Of a stretch of DNA of 64,000 nt, positions 55,820 through 64,000 are shown one piece after another; the stretch's first letter is position 1, and every line of letters begins with the position of its first letter. Under the pieces are notes generated by a model that did not search any database, had not been told where the DNA came from, and worked only from the letters and a program-made list of their open reading frames with translations. The position numbers and the translations under genes were made by a program. Source of the DNA: Pseudoroseomonas ludipueritiae (GTDB taxonomy: Bacteria; Pseudomonadota; Alphaproteobacteria; Acetobacterales; Acetobacteraceae); the NCBI RefSeq assembly GCF_014490445.1, contig NZ_JACTUZ010000011.1, positions 1 through 64,000 on the forward strand, in the 5' to 3' direction.

Positions 55820-56536
55820 ATGAACGACAAGCCTTTGCAGGGCCGCGTGGCCCTGATCACCGGCGCCAGCCGCGGCATCGGCGCCGCGCTGGCCGTGGAA
55901 ATGGCCCGCCAGGGCGCCCATTGCGTGCTGATCGCCCGCACCCAGGGCGGGCTGGAGGAAACCGACGACGCCATCCGCGCCGCCGGCGGCCAGGGCGCCA
56001 CGCTGCTGCCCTTCGACCTCGTGAAGAACGAGGCGCAGATCGACAGCATCGGCCCCTCCATCGTTGAGCGCTTCGGGCGGCTCGACATCCTGGTCCATAA
56101 CGCGGGCGAGTTGGGCAAGCTGACGCCGGTGGCGCATATCGACCCCAAGGACTGGGCCAATGTGGTGGGCGTCAACCTCACCGCCGCCTGGCGCCTGATC
56201 CGCACCTGCGACCCGCCGCTGCGCGCCTCCGATGCCGGGCGGGCGGTCTTCGTCACCTCCGGGCGGGTGCAGCGCCCCAAGGCCTATTGGGGGGCTTATG
56301 GCGCCACCAAGGCGGGCATGGAGCACCTGGTGCAGACCTGGGCGCAGGAGGTGGAGAAGACCTCGCTGCGCGTCAATCTCTTCGACCCCGCCGTGGTCGC
56401 CACCCGCTTGCGCTCCAGCGCCATGCCGGGCGAGGACCCGGCCAGCATCGCCCAGCCGGCCGATGTGGCGCCGATGATCGCCGCGCTGTGCCAGCCAAAC
56501 CTGACACGGCACGGGGAGACCGTGGCGGCGGCCTGA
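55820..56536 (+). CDS. SDR-family oxidoreductase
   Basis: A 238-residue SDR: GRVALITGASRGIGAALAVE, LVHNAGELGK, catalytic Ser in FVTSGRVQ, Tyr-Lys in YGATKAGMEH. A 5-bp gap after purF suggests cotranscription. In alphaproteobacteria this gene commonly follows purF; substrate unknown. Confidence 0.9.
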   Translation: MNDKPLQGRVALITGASRGIGAALAVEMARQGAHCVLIARTQGGLEETDDAIRAAGGQGATLLPFDLVKNEAQIDSIGPSIVERFGRLDILVHNAGELGKLTPVAHIDPKDWANVVGVNLTAAWRLIRTCDPPLRASDAGRAVFVTSGRVQRPKAYWGAYGATKAGMEHLVQTWAQEVEKTSLRVNLFDPAVVATRLRSSAMPGEDPASIAQPADVAPMIAALCQPNLTRHGETVAAA

Positions 56537-56547
56537 GGGCCGCGATG

Positions 56548-56574
56548 CGCGCCGCCACCTCATGTGGCGGCGCG
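56548..56574. repeat. Perfect 11-bp hairpin after the purF-SDR unit
   Basis: CGCGCCGCCAC and GTGGCGGCGCG flank a 5-nt loop, 11 bp after the SDR stop. An A-run follows on the plus strand, so it is not a classic terminator for the SDR, but it may end transcription with Rho or protect the 3' end. Confidence 0.5.
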
Positions 56575-56650
56575 AAAAACCACGCTGTGATCTGGCCGGA
56601 CGCAACCGACCTCAGCCTGGAGGGTTTCTGCCGCCGTAGGAGGACCCGAC

Positions 56651-57649
56651 ATGGCAAGCATCACGAAGTACCAGATCCCCCCTGCTTCCGGCGTTTTCAC
56701 CGGCACCAATGGCGCGAATACCTATAACGGCACCAACGCCTACGATCTCGGGCAGTTCGACGCCGGCCGCCGCGACGCGATCATCGTGAACAACGATGTC
56801 GGCCCCATCAACGTCACCAGCCGCGCCGGCATCGACACCATCAACAGCATCGAGACGCTGATCTTCGTCGATGGGCGCGAGGTCTATAACCCCGAGGATG
56901 CCGCGGCGCAGGTGACGCGCCTCTACCACGCCGCGCTGGGGCGGGATGCGGACCAGGGCGGCCTGAACGGCTTCATCCAGGTGTTGGATAACGGCGGCAA
57001 GCTGTCCGATGTCGCGAACAGCATGATCAGCGGTAGCGAATTCACCAGCCTCTTCGGCGCGAACCTGAACAACACGCAGTTCGTCGAGGCGCTCTACCAG
57101 AACATGCGCGGCTCGGCGGCCTCGCCGGCCGAGATCTCGGGCTGGAGCATCCTGATCGACAAGGGCGAGATGTCGCGCGCTGACGTGGCCGTGCAATTCG
57201 CCGAATCGGCGGAGAACCGCGCGATTACCGCCAGCATCGTAGCTGACGGCATCTGGGACCGCGATGAAAGCGCTATCGCCATCGCCAACCTCTACGACAC
57301 GGCCTTCGACCGCCTGCCGGATCTGGGCGGCCTCTCCTCCTGGGTGTCGCTGCTGCATACCAGCAACCTGTCCGTGAAGGCTGTCGCAGACTCATTCTAT
57401 AGCAGCAATGAAGCTGCCGGGCTGCGCGGGTTGAACGACGCTGACTTCATCAATGCCATCTACAACAATGCGCTGGAGCGTAATGCCGAGCAGGCAGGCC
57501 TCGATAGCTGGGTCGCGCAACTGAACGGCGGCATGTCGCGCGCTGAGGTGATGCTCGCCATTTCCGACAGTGCAGAGCATCAGCAGATCACCGCAGACCA
57601 GTTCCAGAGCGATAATCCGCTGAGCTACGGCGTCAGCCTTATCGCCTGA
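56651..57649 (+). CDS. DUF4214-repeat protein, probable type I-secreted
   Basis: 332 residues. The start (TGTNGANTYNGTNAYDLG, then SSIE-like SIETLIFVDGREVYNPEDAA) resembles the beta-roll ends of RTX-like exoproteins. Three DUF4214 units follow, each with RLYHAALGRDADQGGLNGFI-type sequence (about residues 85-150, 150-225, 235-315). There is no signal peptide and no Cys, as in type I-secreted proteins. A ribosome site AGGAGG lies 6 nt before ATG. Adhesin or surface protein is inferred. Confidence 0.8.
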   Translation: MASITKYQIPPASGVFTGTNGANTYNGTNAYDLGQFDAGRRDAIIVNNDVGPINVTSRAGIDTINSIETLIFVDGREVYNPEDAAAQVTRLYHAALGRDADQGGLNGFIQVLDNGGKLSDVANSMISGSEFTSLFGANLNNTQFVEALYQNMRGSAASPAEISGWSILIDKGEMSRADVAVQFAESAENRAITASIVADGIWDRDESAIAIANLYDTAFDRLPDLGGLSSWVSLLHTSNLSVKAVADSFYSSNEAAGLRGLNDADFINAIYNNALERNAEQAGLDSWVAQLNGGMSRAEVMLAISDSAEHQQITADQFQSDNPLSYGVSLIA

Positions 57650-57668
57650 GCCAAGGACAGCAGACAGC

Positions 57669-57700
57669 GAAAGGGGGCCCTTCCGGCCCCCTTTCTTTAT
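57669..57700 (+). terminator. Intrinsic terminator after the DUF4214 gene
   Basis: AAAGGGGGCC and GGCCCCCTTT form a 10-bp stem with a short loop, followed by CTTTATT. It overlaps the 3' end of the convergent der gene; on that strand no T-run follows. Confidence 0.85.
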
Positions 57701-59037
57701 TCCTGCTCCACGAAGGGGTTGCTGGTACCCCGCATCTGCAGCCGGATCGGCACGCCCGGCATGTCGAAGGCGTCGCGGAAGCTGTTCACCAGATAGCGGC
57801 GGTAATCCTCCGGCAGGTCCTCGGCGCGCGGGCCAAAGACCACGATCGTCGGCGGCCGCGCCTTGGGCATGGTGGCGTAGCGCAGCTTGATGCGGCGGCC
57901 ATCGGCCAGCGGCGGCTGGTGGCGGCTCAGCGCGCCCTCGAACCAGCGGTTCAGTTCGCCGGTCGGCACGCGCTTGTTCCAGCGCTCCATGGTCTCGCGC
58001 ACCGCCGGCATCAGCTTGTCGACGCCACGACCAGTGGCGGCGGACATGGCCACCACGGTGATGCCCTTCAGCTGTGCCAGCGAGGTCTGCAAGGTGTCCT
58101 CGATGGAACGGCGGGCCGCCACACGGTCCTCCACCGCGTCCCACTTGTTCAGCGCGATCACCACGGCGCGGCCCTCGCGCTCCGCCAAGCGGGCGATGCG
58201 CAGGTCCTGCTCGTCCAGCCCCAGCAGGGCATCGAGCACCAGCACCGCCACCTCGGCTTCCTTCAGCGCATTGATGGTGGCGCCGACGGACATCTGCTCC
58301 AGCCCCTCGACGATGCGGGCCTTCTTGCGCATCCCCGCCGTGTCCACGATCCGCACGCGGCCCACCGCGTCGTTGAATTCGCTGGTCACGGCATCGCGGG
58401 TCAGGCCCGGCTCGGGGCCGGTGATCATCCGCTCCTCGCCCAGCAGGGCGTTCAGCAGGGTGGACTTGCCGGCATTGGGGCGGCCGACCACGGCCATCCG
58501 CAGCGGGCGGTCCTTGTCGTCCTCCTCCTCTTCCTCCGGCTCCTCCGGCAGCATGGCGGCCACGGTGGAATGGAGGTCGGAGATGCCCTCGCCATGCTCG
58601 GCGGAAATGGCCACGGGGTCGCCGAAGCCCAGCTCATAGGCTTCCAGCGCGGCCATGGTGCCGCCCCGGCCTTCGGTCTTGTTGGCCACCGCCAGCACCG
58701 GCACCTTCTGCCGGCGCAGCCAGGCGGCGAAGGCGCGGTCGGAGGCGGTCAGGCCCGCCTTGGCATCCACCACGAAGAGGATGAGGTCCGCCTGCTGGAT
58801 CGCGGCCTCGGAGGAAGCGCGCATGCGGCCCGCGACGGTGTCGGGCGGCGCTTCCTCCAGCCCGGCGGTGTCCAGCAGCATGACGTCGCGGCCACCGATC
58901 CGGGCCTCGTATTCCTTGCGGTCACGGGTGACGCCGGGGGTGTTGTCCACGATGGCGAGCTTGCGGCCCACCAGACGGTTGAACAGCGTGGACTTGCCCA
59001 CATTGGGGCGGCCGATGATGGCGATACGGGGGAGCAT
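57697..59037 (-). CDS. der: GTPase Der (EngA), ribosome assembly
   Basis: 446 residues with two G domains: GRPNVGKSTLFNRLVG and GRPNAGKSTLLNALLG, each with its DTAG (LLDTAGLEE, IVDTAGMRK) and NK-D (VANKTEG, ALNKWDA) motifs, and a C-terminal KH-like domain. It acts in late 50S assembly. It is downstream of bamB, as in the yfgM-bamB-der cluster. Confidence 0.97.
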   Translation of the reverse strand: MLPRIAIIGRPNVGKSTLFNRLVGRKLAIVDNTPGVTRDRKEYEARIGGRDVMLLDTAGLEEAPPDTVAGRMRASSEAAIQQADLILFVVDAKAGLTASDRAFAAWLRRQKVPVLAVANKTEGRGGTMAALEAYELGFGDPVAISAEHGEGISDLHSTVAAMLPEEPEEEEEDDKDRPLRMAVVGRPNAGKSTLLNALLGEERMITGPEPGLTRDAVTSEFNDAVGRVRIVDTAGMRKKARIVEGLEQMSVGATINALKEAEVAVLVLDALLGLDEQDLRIARLAEREGRAVVIALNKWDAVEDRVAARRSIEDTLQTSLAQLKGITVVAMSAATGRGVDKLMPAVRETMERWNKRVPTGELNRWFEGALSRHQPPLADGRRIKLRYATMPKARPPTIVVFGPRAEDLPEDYRRYLVNSFRDAFDMPGVPIRLQMRGTSNPFVEQE

Positions 59038-59108
59038 CCGCGCGCTTTACAGCGGAATGCCCCCCGAGGGAATCACGGAGATGGCATGGCCGTCATCGCA
59101 ACGACCCG

Positions 59109-60443
59109 TCAGGCCCCGCGATAGGCCGCCAGCGTGCCGTCGTCGCAGAGCAGGACCAGCGTGCCGGCCGCCACCAGCCCGGGCTGGGAGCAGCCATCCG
59201 GCAGCCGCAGCCGCCCGGCGACCGTGCCGGTGGCGGGGTCGATCTGCAGCAGCTCGCCCTTCGAGGAGGGCAGCAGGAGGCGGCCGCCGGCCATGACCGG
59301 CGGGCCGAAGCTGGCGGGGTCGGCCTTGTCCTTGCCCTTCGGCGGGGCGTTCAGCTCGGCCAGCCAGCGCACCCGGCCATCCTCGCGCCCGATGGCCACC
59401 AGATTGCCGGTGCCGCCGATCACGAAGACCCATTCGCCGACCACCAGCGGCGTCTCGGTGCCGCCGATCTCCCGCTCCCACAGGCGGCGGCCGGAGCGGA
59501 GGTCCACCGCCATGGAGAGCCCGCCCATGCTGCTGGCATAGACGCGCCCGCGGTCGATCACCGGCAGGCCACGCACGCCGGAGATATCGCCCAGGCCGCC
59601 GCGCCCGGCGGCCAAGCTCTCGGTCCAGAGCACGCGGCCGTCCTCGGGGCGCATGGCCACCAGCTCGCCCGAGGGGAAGCCGGCCACCAGGAAATCCTCG
59701 AAGATCGCCGGGGCCGGCAGGCCCAGCGGCAGCGCCGGCGCCGCCTGGGCGCTGTAGTCCCAGAGCTTCTTGCCATCCTCGGCCGAGAAGGCGGTCACGG
59801 CATTGTTCAGGGTGGGAACGAAGATACGCCCGTTCGAGACAGAGGGTGCGCCGCGCGCCGGGGCGGGCAGCGCCACGCGCCAGCGCGGCTGGCCATCGGC
59901 CGGGTTCAGCGCCAGCAGCTCCGCCATGCCGGAGGCGACATAGAGCACGCCGCCCTCATAGGCGCAGCCGCCGCCCACGGCGCCGACATCGTCTTCCTTG
60001 GGCTTGGTGTCGAAGCGCCAGCGGCGCCCGCCACTGCCGAGGTCGAAGGCCGAGACGACACCATAGGCATCGGAGGCGAAGACCGTGCCCTCGGCCACCA
60101 CCGGCCCGGCGGTGATGCGGCTGCGGTAGCTGTTGCCGCTGCCCACCGAGGCCGTCCAGGCGCGGGAGAGCGAGCCCGGCAGCGCCAGGTGCCCCGGCGC
60201 ATGGCCGGCATTGCCACCCGCCTGCGGCCAATCGGCGCGCGCCTCGGGGGGCGGCAGGTCCATGGGCGCATTGGCCAGGGCCTCGTCGGCCTCCAGGTCC
60301 CGGCGCGGTGCCAGCACGGGGCGGCGCTCACCGGGCAAGGGCTTCTTGGATTCGCCGAAGATGTCGTCGAGCGTCTCACAGCCCGCCAGCAATCCCGCCG
60401 CGCCCAGCAGCGCCGCCCGCCGCGTCCAGACCATCTGCCGCAT
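59109..60443 (-). CDS. bamB: Outer membrane assembly lipoprotein BamB-like (PQQ-type propeller)
   Basis: 444 residues. A lipoprotein signal (RRAALLGAAGLLAGCETLDD, lipobox LAGC) precedes an eight-bladed WD/PQQ-like propeller (VVAEGTVFASDAYGVVSAFD, ILYVASG-type strands). In the BAM complex it guides barrel proteins. ATG 60443 has GGGGAG 9 nt upstream. It sits between a YfgM-like gene and der. Confidence 0.9.
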   Translation of the reverse strand: MRQMVWTRRAALLGAAGLLAGCETLDDIFGESKKPLPGERRPVLAPRRDLEADEALANAPMDLPPPEARADWPQAGGNAGHAPGHLALPGSLSRAWTASVGSGNSYRSRITAGPVVAEGTVFASDAYGVVSAFDLGSGGRRWRFDTKPKEDDVGAVGGGCAYEGGVLYVASGMAELLALNPADGQPRWRVALPAPARGAPSVSNGRIFVPTLNNAVTAFSAEDGKKLWDYSAQAAPALPLGLPAPAIFEDFLVAGFPSGELVAMRPEDGRVLWTESLAAGRGGLGDISGVRGLPVIDRGRVYASSMGGLSMAVDLRSGRRLWEREIGGTETPLVVGEWVFVIGGTGNLVAIGREDGRVRWLAELNAPPKGKDKADPASFGPPVMAGGRLLLPSSKGELLQIDPATGTVAGRLRLPDGCSQPGLVAAGTLVLLCDDGTLAAYRGA

Positions 60444-60448
60444 TCCGC

Positions 60449-61093
60449 TCAGCTCCCCAATCCCGCGGCCACGCGGCCCGCGCGTTCCCGCACCCCCTGC
60501 GGCGCGGTGACATCCGCCGCCAGGGCTTCCAGGTTCTTCTTCGCTTCCGTGGCCTCGCCACGGCGGATGGCCACCAGCGCCTGCAACTCGCGCGCCGAGG
60601 CCGCCCAGGCACCGCCCGCCAGCGGCGCCAGCCGCGAGTCCAGCGCCGCCGTATCCTGCGTCTCCAGCCCATGCAGGGCCCACATCAGGCTGGCGAGGTC
60701 GCGATAGATCTGCGGCGCGCGGCTGTCGCCGGCCACCTGATCCCAGAGGGCCAGAGCGGCGTCACGCTCGCCGGTCTCGGCCTTCAGCGCTGCGGTGCGC
60801 AGCCGGGCGAGGACCTGGTAGCCCTCCGGCGCATCCCGCGCGATGGTGGCGAAGCGCTCGGCTGCGGATTTCAGGTCGGCGCCCGGGGCCTCGGCGGCGC
60901 GATGCACCTCCATGAAGGCCAGGGCAGTCTGGCCAGCCTGCTGCTGCTGGTGCCAGCGCCAGCCCTGCCAGCCGGCCACGCCGACGACGGCCAGCAGCGC
61001 CACGCCGGCCAGGGCGCCACCGTAGCGCATCCAGAGCTTGCGCGCCCGTTCGGCCCGCAGCTCTTCCTTCACCTCGTCGAAGATATCCGGCAA
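60449..61093 (-). CDS. YfgM-like TPR membrane protein
   Basis: 214 residues. A cytoplasmic N-terminus (PDIFDEVKEELRAERARKLW) precedes one membrane helix (GGALAGVALLAVVGVAGWQG), then TPR-like helices. YfgM works with periplasmic chaperones at SecYEG. I use TTG 61093 (GGGGA 6 nt upstream); ATG 61153 has no ribosome site and gives an atypical Gly/Pro start. It is coupled to bamB (5-bp gap). Confidence 0.85.
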   Translation of the reverse strand: MPDIFDEVKEELRAERARKLWMRYGGALAGVALLAVVGVAGWQGWRWHQQQQAGQTALAFMEVHRAAEAPGADLKSAAERFATIARDAPEGYQVLARLRTAALKAETGERDAALALWDQVAGDSRAPQIYRDLASLMWALHGLETQDTAALDSRLAPLAGGAWAASARELQALVAIRRGEATEAKKNLEALAADVTAPQGVRERAGRVAAGLGS

Positions 61094-61190
61094 TTCCGGT
61101 CCCCACAGCAGCGGCGGGGGCTTGAAGCCCCCGAAGAGAGTGGCGCGGACCATAGCGGCCCGCGCCAGCCCCGTTAAGGGTTCAGCGGCT

Positions 61191-62525
61191 TCAGCCCCGC
61201 GCGAGGCCTGTATCGAAGCGTACCGGCCGGCCGGCGGGGGTGCCCAGCACCTCGTCCTCCCGCATCACCGGCTGGCCGCGCACGATGGTCATCACCGGCC
61301 AGCCGGTGCAGGACTGGCCCGCGAAGGGCGTCCAGCCGCAGGGCGAGGCGATCCAGCTTTCCTCGATGGTGCGGGTCTTCTTCAGGTCCACCACCGTGAA
61401 GTCGGCGTCATAGCCGGCGCAGAGGCGCCCCTTCGCCACCGCGCCATAAACGCGGGCGGGGCCGGCGGCCATCAGGTCCACCATGCGCGACAGGCTCAGC
61501 CGCCCGGCATTCACATGGTCCAGCATGATCGGCACCAGGGTCTGCACGCCGGTCAGGCCGGCGGCGGTGGCGGGCCAGGGGCGTTCCTTGGCGGCGCGGG
61601 AATGCGGCGCGTGGTCGGAGCCGATGCAATCCACCGTGCCATCCGCCACCGCCGCCCAGGCCGCCGCCATGTGGCGCGCGTCGCGGATGGGCGGGTTCAT
61701 CACGGCATAGCCGCCGAGGCGGTCATAGGCCTCGTCGGTCTGAGAGAGGTGGTTCACCAGCACCTCGACCGTCGCGACATCGCGGAAGTCGCGCAGGTAT
61801 TCCAGTTCCTCGGCCGTCGAGACATGCAGGATATGGGCGCCGCGGCCGGTCTCGCGCGCCAGCGCCATCAGGCGGCGGGTGCCGAGGAAGGCGCATTCCA
61901 CATCGCGCCATTCGGCATGCAGCTTGTGCGGGCCGCCGGCGGCGAAGAGCGGCTTGCGCTCCTGCAACCGGTATTCGTCCTCGGAATGGTAGCAGATGCG
62001 GCGGCGGCCGGAGCGCATCACGCGTTCCAGCGTGGCGTCATCCTCCACCAGCAGGTCGCCGGTGGAGGAACCGGCGAAGACCTTGATGGCGCAGACATCC
62101 GGCTCCAGCTCCAGCGCCGCCAGCTCCGGAATGTTGGACTTGCCGGCACCGACATAGAAGCCGATGTCGCACCAGCTCTTGCCCTCCACATAGGCGCGCT
62201 TGCCCTCCAGCGCCTCCTGGCTGGTGATGGAGGGGGTGGTGTTCGGCATATCGAAGACAGCGGTGATGCCGCCCAGCACGGCCGCCTTGGTGCCGGTGGG
62301 GATGGTCTCCACCGCCGGGTCGCCCGGGTCGCGCAGATGCACATGCGGGTCGATCAGCCCGGGCAGCACATGCAGGCCCTTGCAGTCGATCTCCTGCGCC
62401 GCGCTGGCGGTGCGCAGGTCACCGATGGCGGCGATGCGGCCGGCGCGGACGCCGATATCCGCTTCCTCCTCTCCCCAGGGCAGCACGCAGCGTCCGCCAC
62501 GCAGGATGAGGTCGAAGCTGGTCAT
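61191..62525 (-). CDS. pyrC: Dihydroorotase (class I type)
   Basis: A 444-residue amidohydrolase closing carbamoyl-aspartate to dihydroorotate. Metal sites: HVHLRDPG, the carboxylated Lys in CAIKVFAGSS, His in HILHVSTAEE, and Asp in GSDHAPH; NTTPS is in the substrate loop. AllB-type allantoinase is a remote alternative. ATG 62525 has AAGGAAA about 10 nt upstream. Divergent from the TenA gene. Confidence 0.92.
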   Translation of the reverse strand: MTSFDLILRGGRCVLPWGEEEADIGVRAGRIAAIGDLRTASAAQEIDCKGLHVLPGLIDPHVHLRDPGDPAVETIPTGTKAAVLGGITAVFDMPNTTPSITSQEALEGKRAYVEGKSWCDIGFYVGAGKSNIPELAALELEPDVCAIKVFAGSSTGDLLVEDDATLERVMRSGRRRICYHSEDEYRLQERKPLFAAGGPHKLHAEWRDVECAFLGTRRLMALARETGRGAHILHVSTAEELEYLRDFRDVATVEVLVNHLSQTDEAYDRLGGYAVMNPPIRDARHMAAAWAAVADGTVDCIGSDHAPHSRAAKERPWPATAAGLTGVQTLVPIMLDHVNAGRLSLSRMVDLMAAGPARVYGAVAKGRLCAGYDADFTVVDLKKTRTIEESWIASPCGWTPFAGQSCTGWPVMTIVRGQPVMREDEVLGTPAGRPVRFDTGLARG

Positions 62526-62639
62526 CGCATCGGTTTCCTTTTCTCCGGTGGCGATCTGATAGAACAGATCGCGCGCCGCGTCTGCCCTCCTGGCCCCTGT
62601 CCTGCTATCGCCTCCGCCGAGCCAGGGAGCAACGCCGCC

Positions 62640-63299
62640 ATGACCGAGCCTTCCTTCACCGCCCGCCTGCGCGCCGCCTGCGCGGAGGACTGGGACGCCG
62701 CCATCACCCACCGCTTCGTGCGGGAGCTTTCGGCGGGCAGCGTGCCGCCGGCGGTGATGCGGCACTACCTGGTGCAGGACTATCTCTTCATCGACCGCTT
62801 CGTGGCCCTGCTGGGCGCGGCCATCGCCACGGCCGACAGCTATGCGGCGCGGCTGCGCCTGGCCGGCTTCCTGGCGATGATCGTCTCGGACGAGAACACT
62901 TACTTCACCCGTGCCCTGGATGCCCTGGCGGTGCCGCCCGAACAGCGCGCCGCCGCGCCGGAGCCTGCCGTGCGCGCCTTCCAGGACCTGATGGCCGAGG
63001 CGGCGGCCACCCGCAGCTATGCGGGCGCGCTCTCCGTGCTGGTGGTGGCGGAATGGCTCTACCTGAACTGGGCGGAACGGCACCAGGGCCCGCTGCCGCC
63101 GGATTTCGTGCATGCGGAATGGATCACGCTGCACGACAACCCCTTCTTCCGCGACTTCGTGGCCTGGCTGAGAGGGGAGCTGGACCGCGCCGCCACCGGG
63201 CTGGACGCGGCCGGGCTGTCGGCCTGCGAGAGCCTGTTCCGCCGCGCCGTGGCGCTGGAGCGCGCCTTCTTCGACAGCCTCTACGACGCCGCCCGCTGA
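62640..63299 (+). CDS. TenA/thiaminase II-family protein (TenA_E type)
   Basis: 219 residues, all-helical TenA fold: HRFVRELSAGSVPPAVMRHY near the start, FLAMIVSDENTYFTRALD in the middle, VLVVAEWLYLNWAERH. The position of the catalytic Cys of TenA_C enzymes (LLPCYWIY in B. subtilis) reads VVAEWLYL here, so this belongs with TenA_E, where a Glu is thought to act. Role in pyrimidine (thiamine) salvage is likely but not certain. Confidence 0.87.
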   Translation: MTEPSFTARLRAACAEDWDAAITHRFVRELSAGSVPPAVMRHYLVQDYLFIDRFVALLGAAIATADSYAARLRLAGFLAMIVSDENTYFTRALDALAVPPEQRAAAPEPAVRAFQDLMAEAAATRSYAGALSVLVVAEWLYLNWAERHQGPLPPDFVHAEWITLHDNPFFRDFVAWLRGELDRAATGLDAAGLSACESLFRRAVALERAFFDSLYDAAR

Positions 63300-63311
63300 G
63301 GCGGCGCCGGA

Positions 63312-64000
63312 TCAACCCTGGCCGAGGAAGGCGAAGGCATCTCCCTCGGCCTTCCGCCCCTCGATGTGGCGGCGGTGCCAGAGCGCGTAGAACAGCAGGT
63401 GCCAGGCGGCGAAGCCTTCCCGCTTGCCGGCGGCGGCGCGGAACAGCGCCGCCACCTTCTCCGGCTTCGCGATCTCGGCCACGCCGGCCTGGGCGGCCAC
63501 CAGCGGCCCCAGCTTCTCCGCCGCATCGGCGATCCAGGCGCCCACCGGCACGGTGAAGCCCTGCTTGGGGCGGAAGGGCTCGGAGGCCGGGAAATGCTGC
63601 GCCAGCCATTGCCGCAGCAGCAGCTTGCCCATGCCCTTCCGCACCTTCAGCGCATCCGGCAGGCGGAAGCAGGCCTCGGCCACGGCGGCATCCAGGAAGG
63701 GCGTACGGCCTTCGATGCCATGCGCCATCAGGCAGCGGTCGAGCTTGATCAGCAGGTCGTTGGGCAGCCAATCGGCCACGTCCAGCGCCTGGGCCGCCAT
63801 CAGCCGGGTGCGGCCCGGCAGGGCGGTGGCGGCCTCGGCGGCCACCATGCCGTCGCGCCAGCCGGTGGGGGCCTGGCGCAGCACGTCCAGCCGGTCGAAG
63901 GCACCATGGGTGCGCGGCGCCTTGCCACCCAGCCACCAGGGGCGCATGGCGGCGCGGTAGCGGCCATAGCCACCCAGGATCTCGTCTCCGCCCTCGCCCG
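63312..64000 (-). CDS. Asparagine synthase (glutamine-hydrolysing), C-terminal part
   Basis: The frame is open to the end of the window, so its N-terminal glutaminase half is not seen. The visible 229 residues belong to the synthetase domain: SGGDE-like GEGGDEILGGYGRYR at the window edge, LPNDLLIKLDRCLMAHGIEG with the RTPFLD segment, then PFRPKQGFTVPVGAWI. This family also includes enzymes of exopolysaccharide clusters, so which asparagine synthase it is cannot be told. Convergent with the TenA gene. Confidence 0.88.
   Translation of the reverse strand, partial: GEGGDEILGGYGRYRAAMRPWWLGGKAPRTHGAFDRLDVLRQAPTGWRDGMVAAEAATALPGRTRLMAAQALDVADWLPNDLLIKLDRCLMAHGIEGRTPFLDAAVAEACFRLPDALKVRKGMGKLLLRQWLAQHFPASEPFRPKQGFTVPVGAWIADAAEKLGPLVAAQAGVAEIAKPEKVAALFRAAAGKREGFAAWHLLFYALWHRRHIEGRKAEGDAFAFLGQG

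Overview
The window is about 70% GC and reads as chromosome of an alphaproteobacterium of the Acetobacteraceae (Rhodospirillales), most like Roseomonas. Support comes from class I lysyl-tRNA synthetase, an Usg-family protein, CIRCE control of groESL, a GTTC-N7-GTTC type SOS box, and an alphaproteobacterial run of rpsF-rpsR-DUF2232-rplI, dnaB-alr, mlaEF, radA-cvpA-purF. The genus is inferred, not shown.

Layout. 1-5.5 kb: end of a hybrid histidine kinase, an Hpt protein, a Bcr/CflA-type exporter, a HAD-IIA phosphatase with pyrD, a DMT exporter and a DUF952 protein. 5.5-20.2 kb: a compact podovirus-type morphogenesis cassette on the minus strand in T7 gene order: portal, scaffold, capsid, tail tube A, tail tube B, small core protein, tail fibre, gp18-position protein, large terminase, toxin/immunity remnants, then an i-spanin-like protein and a SleB-type hydrolase. 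The window holds no integrase, polymerase, primase or gp15/gp16-type ejection protein. A SOS box lies just upstream of the first cassette gene, facing a divergent S24 (LexA-like) regulator. 20.2-30.3 kb: an MprF-like membrane protein coupled to lysS, a DinG-type helicase, a TerB-like protein and an S9 peptidase. 30.5-33.6 kb: cspA, groEL, groES (two CIRCE operators) and usg.

33.6-42.2 kb: an AEC transporter, gmk, yicC, an SDR, a DMT exporter, mltG and the fatty-acid cluster fabF-acpP-fabG-fabD. 42.2-48.9 kb: rpsF-rpsR-DUF2232-rplI behind a structured leader, cfa, then dnaB (with a DnaA box upstream) overlapping alr. 48.9-57.7 kb: mlaE-mlaF, a VOC protein, an MFS transporter, radA, cvpA, purF, an SDR and a secreted-type DUF4214 protein. 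57.7-64 kb: a YfgM-like protein with bamB and der, a dihydroorotase, a TenA_E-type protein and the end of an asparagine synthetase that runs off the window.

The most unusual part is the 5.5-20.2 kb cassette. It keeps particle-building, packaging and lysis genes but shows no replication or integration genes, seems wired to the SOS response, and carries a decaying tandem set of Ntox50-type toxin ends with putative immunity genes behind the terminase. It could be a domesticated, SOS-induced particle (GTA-like or killer-particle-like) or a decaying prophage; sequence alone does not decide.
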